From Malus domestica (taxonomy: Eukaryota; Streptophyta; Magnoliopsida; Rosales; Rosaceae), in assembly GCF_042453785.1 (NCBI RefSeq), contig NC_091664.1, positions 29,560,501-29,624,500 of the forward strand: 64,000 nucleotides of DNA, in the 5' to 3' direction. The translations under genes were made by a program, and so were the position numbers. The notes below the pieces were generated by a model. That model saw nothing but the letters and a program-made list of their open reading frames with translations. It made no database searches and was not told the origin of the DNA. Positions 43,879-55,399 of the stretch are shown here, one piece after another. Positions within the stretch are counted from its first letter, which is position 1; each line of letters opens with the position of its first letter.

Positions 43879-44820
43879 TGTTGACCCTAGAAATTACAAA
43901 GCCTACGTGGCGCGCAGGCCGAATATATTCTAAGCTAACTACGTCCTTCGGTGATTGCGGGGCGTGCCAACTCGTCGGCTGAGGCTCGGCCGAGGAGTAA
44001 ATTTGATGATGCTGCGTTGGGTCGCGCTACTGACTTCTGCGTCTTGCGATTGCGGCCGAGAAAGGAACGCGTCTCGGCCTCTTGGGTTCTCGAGCCTGAA
44101 GACAAGGCTGCTATTTCTTACAAAGTTCACGAACCGAATTCGGCTTGCAATGTGCCGAATGTAATAACTGTAACACCTCACCTCGCCGAGAAGGCTAATG
44201 AGATGACCTCGACCAACAAGGATTCGAAAACCCTTCTCGACCGAGACTTGGATAGGCAACCGACCGTTCTCGCCGCAGTGCTGTTGATGCCAACGGAAGA
44301 TACTGCGAGACCGACCGACTCTACGGTGACAGAGCTATCTATGCCGACTTAAGATATCACCGGTTGCTTCCACAGTGTTGTTGATGCCAACGGAAGATGT
44401 GTCAGCGAAAAAGGAAAAGAAAAAGATCTCAAGTTGTGAGAGTTTGCGCAGGGCGATTTTTGTGTTGATTTGCAGGGGTCTTTTCCATTGCTGAATGTCT
44501 TGTATTTATAGTAGCAGAACACCGAGCCCGAGTTCCAATCCTATTCGAACTAGGTTTTCCTCTCCGGATTAACATTACCTCGATCAGTCCTATCTCTGCT
44601 AGGACTACGAATCTAGTCCTTAACTGAGCCGGATTCGCCTTCTAGTTTTACTGATCTCGTCGAGGGTCCCTATTGTATTAGGACTCGACTTGCACTCTGA
44701 TTTAACCGACCTAGGCCTAGAAGCCCATGAGCTGAACGCCCCATGACCCTCTCGCCGTACGTCTTCCCGGGCCGAAAGTGATTCCTCCCTCGGCCCAAAC
44801 TGTTATTTTGGGCCCAAACA
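43879..44820 (+). mobile_element. solo LTR, 942 bp, perfect 5-bp target duplication
   Basis: Begins TGTTGACCCTAG and ends GGGCCCAAACA. GATCT flanks it at 43874-43878 and 44821-44825. A promoter-like TTGTATTTATAGTAGCAG near 44510 supports the plus orientation. It is GC-richer than its surroundings and contains no internal retroelement region, so it is a solo LTR left by recombination. Probably Ty3/gypsy-like, judged only from length and style. The perfect target duplication suggests a moderate age. Confidence 0.85.
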
Positions 44821-45058
44821 GATCTCCAAGATTGACTAATAATCCTAGTTTGCTTAGGAAACTCACACGTCAAAATTTTATGAGTACCGAGAACACAAGT
44901 CACGTGGTCTCATACATCTTGTCTTATAAATGTATCATGTACTTGAACAACTAGCTATTGATTTCTTCAATCTCTGTTTTATTTTTACTCTCTCTCTCTC
45001 TCTGAAAATCTTGAGTATTTTTCTTCTCGCTAGACTATTACTAACAAAGTAAGTTGCA

Positions 45059-46130
45059 ATGGTTGAAGAAGGAGCAAAGAGGAAGGCAAGCCGGAAACCT
45101 GCAGACAGCAGCAAACCTACTCGGCCATTGCAAAAGCGGCTGAAAGCTTCCGAACCCAAATCCAAACCGGAACCCGAGCACTTGGTGGAGGATCCCCGAA
45201 AACTGAAAGACCTGTGGAAGGCTGCGTTTCCTGTCGGAAAAGGCTGGCACAGGATGGACTCGGTGGACAAAGAGTTCAAGTGGGATTTCCTTAATCTCAA
45301 ACGAGCATTCGAAGAGAATGGAAGGCTCAATCATGAGGTCATTGGTAACGATGGCAACGTATATCTGTTCGGCACAACTGAATGTCATTTGCAGAGGAAG
45401 GATGAAGTTGTAGTCCCTGTTTTGGTGGCTGTTGTATCGCCATACCCGCCTTCGGATGAGCTGACGATTAAGCCAGTCGACGGAGCAGAAGTTAGGTTTA
45501 CAATGAAAGAATTGAACATGGATTGGATTCCATGCATTCCTCTGTACAAGAGAGATTCAGACACCCAAGTGATAAAGTACCCGCAAGTATTTGTCTTGGG
45601 TTGCACGGAGAGGAGAAGCGATGCTTTGAAGTGCACGAAGGATGAAAGTTTCGTGAAACTTCAGTACTTCTTTCCGTGTTTGGATGATCACAAGGAGGAA
45701 GAAGATGACTGTCGGGCACGAGGAGAGGTGGATGAAGTTGCCAAGTTCATCATAGAGGAGACGATAGAAGGAGATGATGAGTTGCCTCCGATCGTAAAAG
45801 CTGGCTTGAAGGAGTATGTGGAGGACAAGCTATTTGAAGCAAAGAGAAAGGGCCGAGAGAACAAAGATGGTAGCAGTAGTGTTTTTTCTTTTGTTCAAGC
45901 GAATAGTAGACGGGAGAGTTGAACAAAGGAGCTCGGACAAAGGGCCAAACACCCTTAGGCGCTTGAGCCGAGAAGGGGGTTTCGAAAGTAGGAGGGTTTA
46001 CAAGTTCTACCCTGTGCAAACACCGGAAACTCCTGACATTTCAAGAGCTAAATATCGATTCATCAACAACTATTACGGCAAGGCTCATGAGTTTTATAGA
46101 GCAGGATGGCAAATCCTAAACACAGTTTAA
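45059..46130 (+). CDS. HIT4: HIT4-like protein, second copy, reading frame disrupted near its end
   Basis: From the ATG at 45059, 287 residues align with the HIT4-like protein at 40159: KRKASRKPADSSKPTRPLQKR, LKDLWKAAFPVGKGWHRMD, FKWDFLNLKRAFEENGRL, MKELNMDWIPCIPLYKRD and VFVLGCTERRSDALK. The frame stops at 45922. The conserved C-terminus (RRVYKFYPVQTPETPDIS...INNYYGKAHEF) continues in the +1 frame from about 45950 to 46130. So a one-base shift, or a short unrecognised intron starting at the GT at 45870, separates the last 45 residues. The original stop is also lost, adding RAGWQILNTV. It lies on the opposite strand to the other copy, next to the Elongin A fragment. It may be a young pseudogene. 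Confidence 0.75.
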
Positions 46131-46485
46131 TTTTCGTGTTTAAGTTTAATCAGTTGTTCATCGGTCCAACAAGACCGAAATTTTAATCAACGAGCTTTTG
46201 AACCACGATTAGATTGTCGCTCTTTAGAAGATTAAGAACACTTCGAGATCACAAATAAACGGAAGTCGGATAATCTGAATCTGTTGCTACTTAATATAAT
46301 AAATCTGTCCTCATCAGAATACTGAAATTTTGGAAGGAAAAGAAAAACTAAATAGTAGATGGAACTCTAAAAATCCACACTGACAGCAGAATCTTCATTG
46401 TAAACGCATCCTAACGGCAAAATATGTTTAAGAAAAGCCCAGTGCTGCTATGAGCAACAGAAACTAGAACCGAAATCACGAACAC

Positions 46486-48320
46486 TCATTTCTTCTTTGA
46501 CTTAGCAGCATCTGATGCCTTGGTCTGCACGAAATGAACAAAATCGTTGTAAGAAGCAAGGTAATGAAATCAAACTAGAATCACGCAAGGAAATAACACA
46601 AGTGACTTTCTTACCTTCTTTACTCCTCGGATCTTCTTGGCTCTGTTCTTTCTCTCCTTCAACTGCTTCCTTGACTTCTCTACCTTGGTATCAAGTCCGT
46701 TCTGCAATATAAAACAGTAATGTTTTTAGTGGCTTGAACTCATAGAAGCAGAACTGATAAGCAAAATTACTATATGCTGAAAACGTAAACGTGAAACCAA
46801 TAATGAAAATGGAAAGAAAATGTTTGGGTTAACATGACTATACTCGTGCTCCCACCTTTAGTTTATCAATACAGGTGACTTAAGTATCCACTCATTCTCA
46901 ACTACTAGTGCACGCCAGAAAAGAAAAGATACTAACAAACACATAGGACTAACTCAGATTCTGATGGCATTAACCAATCATCAAACAATGATGTGAAATA
47001 AAAAAACCTTGACTTGTTCATGGAAAATGAATATAGAAATTGAGAATATTTTGAATCGTCGTATGATGAAAAGAGCTAACAAAAAATACCTCTTAGAAGA
47101 TACATTGATCAATACAACTAATAAACAATCAACAGCTCTACGATTCTTACTAACTTAGATTAACTCAATGTGCACTAGGAGTGACCCGGGTGTTGATAAA
47201 ATCAAATCACTTCAACATAGCTATCTACATTTCTAGCGGTGGCAATGTCCTATGGTTTAGGTAGCCAAAATGAAATTAGAATATATGAACTTATCAATTT
47301 AACTCTGGACTTACCCTGATCAACCTGTACTTGGGCTCGTACTTCTTCGCATTTTCAACAGAGTCATAAATCAATCCAAATCCAGTAGATTTGCCACCAC
47401 CAAAGTGAGTCCTGAACTTGAACACAAAGATTGCGTTCGGGTCCTTGACCTCATAGAGCCTTGCAAGCTTCTCCTTCAGCTCAGCCTTCACAAAACAACC
47501 AAGCCAAATTCAATCGGTGAGTAAGTACTTAAAGTACATACCTCAGAATTGCTCAGATGGAAACAGTTAGATAATTGCTATTGTACAAGTTCTTAGTTCT
47601 AACATAACCGTATCGATTAAAGTAAACAAACTAATGACAAGTTAAGCCATAAATACAGTCCATCAGACACAATTGAATGCAAGTACGTAAGAGCTGAAAA
47701 CTGAAAGAAAGCAAAAAAAAAAAAAAAAAAAAAAAACAACAATACCTTTGAAACATTTGGCCTTCCTGGATGAAGAACATCGATGACCTACATGGAACAA
47801 AAGCAAAAATTGAATTATGATTAACCCCGTAAGAGAAGATTAATCACGTAAAGCTGACAACACAAAATTCTAACAAATCATTTAAACCTATTATTTTTCA
47901 CTAAACCCCTACAATCCAACATACATACAAAAAAAAAAAACCCAGTTGGATGGGTAAGAAGTACATAAAAAAAAAACCCTAAATCCAGATCAAAGCATGC
48001 AACTTTACGGAGAAAAATCACAAAAAAATAATGGTAGCCAAATCATAATTAAAAACCCAGTTGGGTGAATAACAGCTTCATAAGAAAAATCACATATCCA
48101 GATTAAAGTATGCAACTTTACAAAGAAAATTAACAAAATTAAAGAAATAAAACAGCTCAACCCACTAAAAAATACACACACAAGATCCAAAACCCAAAAC
48201 CCAATTAAATGCTAGATGCGAAAAGGAAGAAATGATGGAGGAACTCACGAATTGCTTGCGAGAGAGAAGGCGGTTGGTCATGAACTTCCTGGTTCGGATG
48301 GTGACTGCCTTGTCCGCCAT
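46486..48320 (-). CDS. RPS24: 40S ribosomal protein S24 (eS24)
   Basis: Structural protein of the small cytosolic ribosomal subunit. Five coding exons: 48320-48249, 47787-47746, 47485-47315, 46701-46615, 46524-46486. They join in phase to 136 residues (plant eS24 is about 133). The sequence starts [24 protein letters not shown], continues [20 protein letters not shown], then [20 protein letters not shown], and ends in the basic tail [19 protein letters not shown]. The first intron contains a 26-base A run (about 47712). The promoter carries the telo-box and TGGGCC elements typical of plant ribosomal protein genes. FLAP1 is divergent, 1.1 kb away. Confidence 0.96.
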
Positions 48321-48441
48321 GGTTGGTTTTGATTAGACCGGAAGATACCTAACCAGAGGGCAATGAGGCGGAAAATGGAGTAGTCGCAGCAGCTACGGCA
48401 GAGGGAGTTGAGAGAGTTGGAAGAGTTTAGCTTTTATTGGA

Positions 48442-48528
48442 TTAGGGTTTCGAAGGATGGAGAGTCGATACTCGGCCGGTTTGGGCCGAGCTACGTTTAA
48501 CTCTCTTTTTTTTGTAGGCCAGGCCCAA
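48442..48528 (-). promoter_or_regulatory. telo-box and TGGGCC (site II) elements of RPS24
   Basis: On the gene's strand, AAACCCTAA lies at 48450-48442 and TGGGCC-type motifs at 48523-48528 and, on the other strand, 48483-48488, all 120-210 bases before the start codon. In plants this pairing marks translation-machinery genes, bound by Pur-alpha/telo-box factors and TCP proteins in dividing cells. Confidence 0.75.
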
Positions 48529-48599
48529 AGGCTGTAAATAATTCGGGTCGGATTTGGACACCAAGTCGTGATTCGGGCAGAACAAGAAGTCGGTCCACG

Positions 48600-49427
48600 A
48601 TTCAACTAGGAGTGCAACTCGGAGGGGTTAGACGAACTAAAAGTCCACCGAACATAACCCATTCTTATACTTATGGTTCCGCATCAAATTTTATCGAGTG
48701 GCCAAATAAGCTACATCTCTTAAAATTTTATTTTGATCTCACTTTACTCATGTAGCTCAAATATCAATAATTTACTCTCTGAAATTCAAAATTCATTTTA
48801 CTTTAACTTATGGACTCTCTCTTCACCCTAAAACTTAGAAGTCATCTCCTAAAACAAATATGAGATCCAACACCCAATAAGACTATGTCACATGTGCAAT
48901 AAATTTGATTATAAATCTCTACTCTGCGTTGGTATTCAACAATAATAAAATATTAAATTTAAAAGAAAATGAAGAGATGGAAATGATTAGCCTGGGCACC
49001 CAAATCAAACTCATACAAGAAATTAACAGATCTGACAATGTGGAGCGAATTTGAACGTTATAGAGATGACTTTCAAATTTCAGGAGAGCAAAATGAAATT
49101 AAAATCGAGTTTTAGGGGACAAAGCAAAGCAAACTTTAAGTTTCAAATAATAAAATGACAATTTTTAAGTTACAGAGAGTAAAAATCGAATTTTAAGGTT
49201 GGAGCTAAAAATAAGTCAAACATTTAACGTGGAAAATCTATTATCTTCATGGGTTCATGTTCATCCATGAGAAAAAGACACGGACGAAGAAAATGAGGCT
49301 GAGATTGAACGAATCAGAGAGGCCAGCTGATATCTCCTCCTCCAAAATTCCGTTTCTCAAAACAAAAACCAGTCCACGCTTTTGATTTCTGAATTCCAAA
49401 AACACTCGACTCGAAAACAGTTTTCAA
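48600..49427. other. intergenic region between RPS24 and FLAP1
   Basis: AT-rich. Two stretches (about 48790-48860 and 49055-49130) are loosely inverse to each other (e.g. CACCCTAAAACTTAG and GAGTTTTAGGGGAC), perhaps an eroded MITE. No gene seen. Confidence 0.4.
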
Positions 49428-52400
49428 ATGGCGGCAGCAGCTTCGTTGCTCCAACCCAACCCATTGAAATGGAAGCAGCACAATCTACTCCCCCGTCTCC
49501 GCCCCCTCCCCACAAACCCAATCAAATTCAAAAACTTCAATTTCCAAATCCAAAAACTCCCCTGCAAATTCAAAGTTCAATGCTTTAAGCAGTTATCCGA
49601 CTCAAAATCCCAGTCCCTTGTCGTCGAAGAAAACCCAGCACAACCAGCTACAAACCCAGCAAACCCAATTGGGATTATCGCCGGAAAGCTGTTGGAAGCT
49701 ATGAAGGCGTTGAGAAAGCCGGCAATGGTCGCCGTGTTGTTGGGTCTGCTGCTGATGTCCGACCCCAATTCGGCATTGGCCGCCTCGGGCGGTCGGGTCG
49801 GGGGAAGCTCGTTTTCTTCGCGCTCGTCGTCTTCCTCTTCGTCCTCGAGGAGTTACTCGGTGCCGAGGACTCCGGGCTCAAGGCCCGGTTTTTCGTACTC
49901 CGCGCCGTACTACGCGCCTTCGCCTTTCGGGTTCGGTGGCGGGGGTGGTGGATTTTACGTGGGGCCGGCATTTGGGTTCGGAGTTGGAGCCGGGTCGAGC
50001 TTCTTCCTGATCTTGACGGGTTTTGCGGCGTTTGTTTTGGTTTCCGGGTTCCTTTCGGATCGGTCTGAGGGAAGTGTGCTTACTGCTACTGAGAAAACAA
50101 GCGTTCTCAAGCTTCAGGTTTGATTGAATGCTTGTAATTTTCACTCTGCAGACATATCTGTATGTAGATATGTATGTATCTGTATGGATATTATCATGCT
50201 GCTGCTATGCAATTTGAAATCCTCTGTTAAATTAGAGATCTTTATACATATGACCCAATGGATTGTTAGGTTGGAAATTTGTTCGTTTATTAAGTTCAAT
50301 GACTTGTTTGCCCTTCATTGCATTCAATTTGGATATGCATGGTTTGGCTGTAGAACTAGGATTTTTGTGCCGAAGTGGCAAACTGTGGGGATTTTCGCCT
50401 TATTTGATCGGCACATGTTAAAGGATGGGCTGATTGTTCTATAAGTAGAAAAACTAGGGGATCAAGAAATGATATGGTTGTAAGTAAGCATACTCTAGGA
50501 TGGATGTTTTAAGATAACTGAGTATTTGGGGTTTGGAGAAAAGCATCTGAAGCTACTCCCTGGAAAGTGCGCCGGTATTTGTAAAACATAGCAACATCGA
50601 CTGGCTTTAACCTTCAAACGAGGATAAGAGTAGGGGATCATACATACAATTTGGAATTTTGATATTTAGTGCTGTAATTTCACTTTATAGCCTAATTTTT
50701 GGAAATGTGATATGCACTTTATAGACTCTTTTGTTGGATGGCAACGAACATTTTGTTCTCTATTGTTTCACTATCAATTTTTCTCCTTCTCTAAGGTTGG
50801 TTTGTTGGGCATGGGACGAACTCTCCAAAGGGATCTTAATCGGATTGCTGAAACTGCAGATACTTCTACCCCTGATGGTTTGGGCTATGTTTTGACAGGT
50901 GAACCTATATATATTATTATTCACGCACACCTGCATAATACAAACGAGCTCTTAGGATTGGGTTTTCAGTTAAACGAGCTCTTAAGAGGTCGCACTTGGT
51001 GCGATGGCAAGTGCCTTCGCCCATGAGCGGTAGGTCTCGGGTTCGAGACTTGGGAGCAGCCTCTCCATAAATGGGGGTAAGGCTAGCCGACATTCACCTC
51101 TCCCAGACCCTGCGTAAAGCGGGAGCCTTGTGCACTGGGTATGACCTTTGACCATACCCAGAATGTTGAGTTACTATTTTGTATTCTTGATTTCTTTTCC
51201 TTCCGGGATTCTGATGCAAATTTCACTAAAATTGCAGAGACAACACTAGCTTTGCTACGACATCCTGATTATTGCATCTCCGGTCATTCATCTGTAAGTT
51301 CAATATCATCTGTTGGCGTACTTGGTTGATATCTGGTGCATCATTGTTGTTGCCTACCATTGTTAGAGAAGGTGGAAACCCATAGGAAGAGATAATGATA
51401 AATCAAAGGAATTCATCTCTCTCTTACGACATTTGGCACTATAAAGTATGAGATAGCATATTGTAGTGGCAGCTACTTGTCAAGTAATTTAAACAGCTTA
51501 GGCTAAACTTTTAAAGATTAAAACTAATGCACTTTGATGTCTCGTGCACACATGCAAAGCTTTCTTACAAATTACGAGAGTAGGCGTGAACTATGCTGAT
51601 GAAAACATAGATAATAGTGTCATGGCGGTGCCTATATTATACTCCTTAAATTTATTGTTAACCAGAAAAAGTGAAGAGGAAATCAAAACCGTTGGTCTGG
51701 TGGAATAATGTCTGAAGCACGATCTGGATTGGAGTTTTTCTTATAATTGTTAAGTTATGGATGCATGGAGGAAAACAGAAAGTATAACTTTATATAGACA
51801 TGAGGAATGTGAAGGACATGGATTATAACTTTTGTCATGCTTGTAGGTTGCTCTAAAGCGAGGCATAGAGGATGCAGAGAAACGCTTTAATCAGCTTTCT
51901 ATCGAAGAGAGGGGTAAATTTGACGAAGAGACACTTGTCAATGTGAACAACATAAGAAAGCAAAGCTCAACGAGCCGGAGTGCTAATGGATTCCGCAACG
52001 AATATATAGTGGTAAGGACGAACCTGTGTTGTTTATTTACTAGTTAAGCCCTGAACATTCTATTAAAATCAGTATTTCCAAATCTAAGCATTGTTATGGA
52101 GGCCCTGCTGGCCTGTCATGGAAGTATTTGTGAATATGAACGTTTGGGATGATGAATGTTTCTTGACCTCGTCTTTGGTCTGCAAAAATCTATTTTGTTT
52201 TCTTTTTATTTTGGTGTTGTTGATGACTTATACTGTTTTAAATGTAAAAAGTGACTACTATGCTTATATCATACATCTGAGATTATATACCATACAAATA
52301 TAAAAATTCTCTCCTCTAGTGTTTGAGGAAATAACATAAAATTTCATAATTGAGTTGAATAGTTTCGGGATTGTTTTAGGGAACAGAATTGTTAATATCT

Positions 52401-52722
52401 GACCTGTTTTCTGTCTGAATTTCAATCAGATAACAATATTGGTGGCTGCTGAAGGAGTGCATAAGTTGCCTGCCATCAATGGCAGTGGTGACTTGAAGGA
52501 AGCATTGCAAAAGCTTGGATCCATTCCCTCGAACAAAATAATGGTAACAATACTTTCATTGAACTCGTAAATTTTTCTGCTAAATCGGAGCTGAGCTGAT
52601 ACATATACATCTTGTTCTTTTTCTTGCAGGCAGTAGAGGTCTTGTGGACTCCTCAGAATGAAACTGACACTCTGTCCGAGCGGGAACTACTTGAAGACTA
52701 CCCGCTTTTGAGGCCTTTATGA
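49428..52722 (+). CDS. FLAP1: FLAP1-like thylakoid/chloroplast envelope protein (DUF1517)
   Basis: Six exons: 49428-50117, 50796-50898, 51238-51293, 51847-52011, 52430-52543, 52630-52722. They join in phase to 406 residues. Residues 1 to about 60 look like a transit peptide. A hydrophobic segment follows (MVAVLLGLLLMSDPNSALAA), resembling a lumen- or membrane-targeting region. Next come a Ser run, a Gly/Phe/Tyr-rich stretch and a second transmembrane helix (FFLILTGFAAFVLVSGFL). The C-terminal DUF1517 domain has GRTLQRDLNRIAETADTSTP, LALLRHPDYCISGHSS, EDAEKRFNQLSIEERGKFD and VEVLWTPQNETDTLSERELL. The Arabidopsis relative helps adjust proton flux and photoprotection in fluctuating light. Intron 2 holds a SINE. 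Confidence 0.9.
50986..51149 (+). mobile_element. tRNA-derived SINE (Au-like) in FLAP1 intron 2
   Basis: Shows an internal polymerase III A box (TTGGTGCGATGGCAAGTGCC, about 50996) and B box (GGGTTCGAGACT, about 51039) at tRNA-like spacing. The body includes AGACCCTGCGTAAAGCGGG, and the 3' end, GTGCACTGGGTATGACCTTT, resembles plant Au SINEs. A 13-base repeat (AAACGAGCTCTTA, 50943 and 50973) lies just upstream and does not bracket it. Confidence 0.8.
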
Positions 52723-53099
52723 GAGGACATTCGGGCAACCCTGCACTATCCTGCAAGAGGTACAACTGAACTGCATATTGAGTCATTGATGAAGGGCCAT
52801 TTCATTGGGGGATATCCGCGATGTACAGAAATTATACATGTCTAAGAGTGTCTTTTTGTGTACTTTTATACTGAGGTTTCTATATTTAGAATAGAGTTTC
52901 GTCGTGTTAATTACAATCATTTTCGTAATAGAGGTGTACTTTGGTAAATGTAATGTAACAAAAGCTAGAATTTGACTACATACCTTCCCAAGATATAGTA
53001 TATAGTTCATGTTTGTTGTAGTAATGAAGACTAGTAAACTTTTAATTGCAACAAAAGCTACAATACCTTCTATGTATGAGCTTGTAAAGTTGTATTGCT

Positions 53100-53520
53100 A
53101 AGGTTGCTAATGGTTTGGTTCGGTTAGCGGTTATCTAGTAAGCGAGAACTTTCATGCACATGCGATCCGATTGTGGATGTATCCTAAGTGAATCACACTG
53201 CTAATGTAGAAAGTTAATACACATTGCAACGCATGATTCACTTGGAATAGTGCCACAATGATGTTCCAGGAGTAGGTAAGTAACTTTTGTCACATTGGCA
53301 GTGTGTAATTCACTTGGCATACCACCATAATGGCATTTCAGGCGTTGGAAAGTTTCTCTCCCATTCAAGAGTAGAACTTTCATGCAATTCTGATGTCTTA
53401 AGCCAATCACACACTGCCAATGTGGGAAAGTCAAAACACAGTGCATTGCTTGATTCACTTGAGATATCACCACAATGGCATACCTAGCGTTGGTAAGTTT
53501 CTCCTGATTAGGTGTATGAA
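53100..53520. repeat. complex short repeat cluster
   Basis: A module of about 145 bases (AACTTTCATGCA ... CCACAATG ... GGTAAGT) occurs at about 53148-53292 and again at 53364-53510. A related piece lies between them partly in inverse form (GTCACATTGGCAGTGTG against CACACTGCCAATGTGG). It is probably an eroded DNA-transposon terminus. No gene was seen from 52723 to 57100 outside the listed elements. Confidence 0.55.
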
Positions 53521-54027
53521 AAGGACATGTCAAGGGTTGGGAGAAGCTTTAGGATTAGTTTCTTCCATCACATATTGTGGAGTTTGCCTAACATTCCCTA
53601 CCATTTTGGGAAGTGGGAACTGCATCCCAATGGCACTTTTCTCAAGGCTTCTTTTTACATCTTTCGGCTGTAGGTTGGATCTTGGATAGGGATGGGGGGT
53701 TGCAGCCGCAAAGTTTAAGATTCTATAAGCTGAGGTGATGGGATGAATTGACACTACACGTTGAACTAGCTACCCTTTGTATCTGTGGATTGCCTTGGGT
53801 TGAACCCGACTGGTCCAACTTCAATAATTCTCTTACACGAATCATGTTTTCATGATGGTGTCTTGTGCCAACCTATGAAGTGGAGGTCATTTTCTGAATC
53901 CACCACAAGAAGGTTGTGTTTTTAGTTAGGACTTTCACGTTTCAATTTCTATTCATACTCAAACGCCATAACTTGTAGTAGGAGGTCCTAAACTCAAATG
54001 AATCTGACTTATATAATGGGATTTAAT

Positions 54028-54230
54028 CATCACGGGTGGCTTAGTGGTTGAGAATTAATTTTAGGCCCGTATGCCACAACATGTCATAGGTTCGATTCTT
54101 AGCGCTGATGAATTGCACGATGGTGGCCATAGATGTTGAAATAACTCTGTAAGTCTTTCCAGCCCTCAAAAGGGTGGAGTGTCAAGCCACCAGCTTGTCC
54201 CTTTATATTTATATATATATAATGGGGTTG
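54028..54230 (+). mobile_element. tRNA-derived SINE
   Basis: A box GGTGGCTTAGTGGTTGAGAA at 54035-54054 and B box GGTTCGATTCTT at 54089-54100, followed by a unique body and an AT-rich tail (TATATTTATATATATAT) near 54205-54225. This is a different family from the SINE at 50986 but related to the one at 55276. Confidence 0.75.
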
Positions 54231-54727
54231 CACTTGCATGGGGTCAACCAGTACTTAAACACAAAGGAGTAAAAATCTGTAAGCGTTCCTCGAACAGTCC
54301 ACTTGACAATCTACTGGTTTGATCATCGCTGCATCACTCTTTACCGAACGTTGGTTTCATCCGGTGTAAGAGATTCAAGTATTCAAAAGAGAACATTGTT
54401 TACGCTGGATCACTTTTAAAGATTCAATTTCTATCATAATATTGTCATTGACTGATTGATTGTTTGGAATGGTCGTGTGCATGTGGCTATCGTTGTCTAG
54501 GCTAGCATCAAGCACATGAACCGTATCTGACCAGACACTTGATTTGGTTTATTCCTTTATTTGGAGTCAAATTATCAAAAAGTTGATCAGACATTTTGTC
54601 ATCATCATCTGCTTTTATTAAGCTGTTTGATTAATACAATCTAAACCGTCCGATCTTTTAAGGCATACCCAAACTGTTTTTTTCTTCTTCTTGATTTGAT
54701 ATAAAAAAATGCTATAAAGAGTTGTTG

Positions 54728-55192
54728 GTAAGGTTCTAAAAATCGTTAGATAATAATTAGAGAGTGAGCTGGAGTCCAGTGACGGCTAGGCGGAGTTTTA
54801 GGCGGACTAGGTAAATTTAAGTAAATATATTTATATAGTATAAATAAGTGTCTAGCTGCCTAGGTGTTAGGCCCCAACTTAGCACTTGACTAGCGCTTAG
54901 CACCTTTTAGATGACAGTAGTAGAACACGTTGAAAATATAGGGAACAAACACATGATAAGGGTACATCCAAGTATTCTACAAATCTCTCACAATTTATTT
55001 AACAAAAATAAAGTGCAAAAATGAAAGTTACCGAGTTTTCGTCCAAGTGAGAGTCTCGACTTAGGGGGGTCTAAGCAGGTAAGGTGGACGTCTAAGGAGG
55101 TCTAGGCGCCATTTCTTAATTTTCAAACGTCTAAGGATTAATTGGACGATGGTCAGCCGCTTAGCGTCTAGGCGGGGCCTAGACTAGAACAA
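54728..55192. mobile_element. degenerate inverted-repeat transposon (GGCGGACTAGG type)
   Basis: CTAGGCGGAGTTTTAGGCGG near the left (54788) and GCGTCTAGGCGGGGCCTAG near the right (55165) have the look of hAT-type non-autonomous elements common in plants, with TTTAGGCGG/CTAGGCGCC words repeated inside. The ends were not fixed exactly. Confidence 0.45.
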
Positions 55193-55275
55193 TGGTTGGT
55201 GGTTTCGCCATGACAGTTCATTGTTTTGGAGCTGGAAATATTCACATAGGCATTTCAGTCAGAAGCATTTTAGCT

Positions 55276-55373
55276 TCACATGTCATGAGATTCACCAGTA
55301 TCAGGAATCGAACGCAGAACGTGTTGTGTGAAATACAGGCTGAAATTCGTTCTCAACCACTGAGCCACCCCTT
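55276..55373 (-). mobile_element. tRNA-derived SINE head, reverse strand
   Basis: Minus-strand A box GGTGGCTCAGTGGTTGAGAA (55371-55352) and B box GCGTTCGATTCCTG (about 55316). The same promoter layout occurs in the plus-strand SINE at 54028. The body beyond 55276 is not well defined. Confidence 0.65.
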
Positions 55374-55399
55374 GGTGATTTATGCAGTTGATGATTATG

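Noticed and set aside
43939-44352. Open frames of 106 and 133 residues
   Set aside because: They fall entirely inside the GC-rich solo LTR and match no protein.
50938-50986. AAACGAGCTCTTA pair as target duplication of the intron SINE
   Set aside because: Both copies are on the same (left) side of the SINE, so they cannot be its insertion duplication.
53100-53520. CRISPR-like array
   Set aside because: Repeats are irregular, partly inverted and unevenly spaced, in a plant nuclear context; it fits transposon debris.
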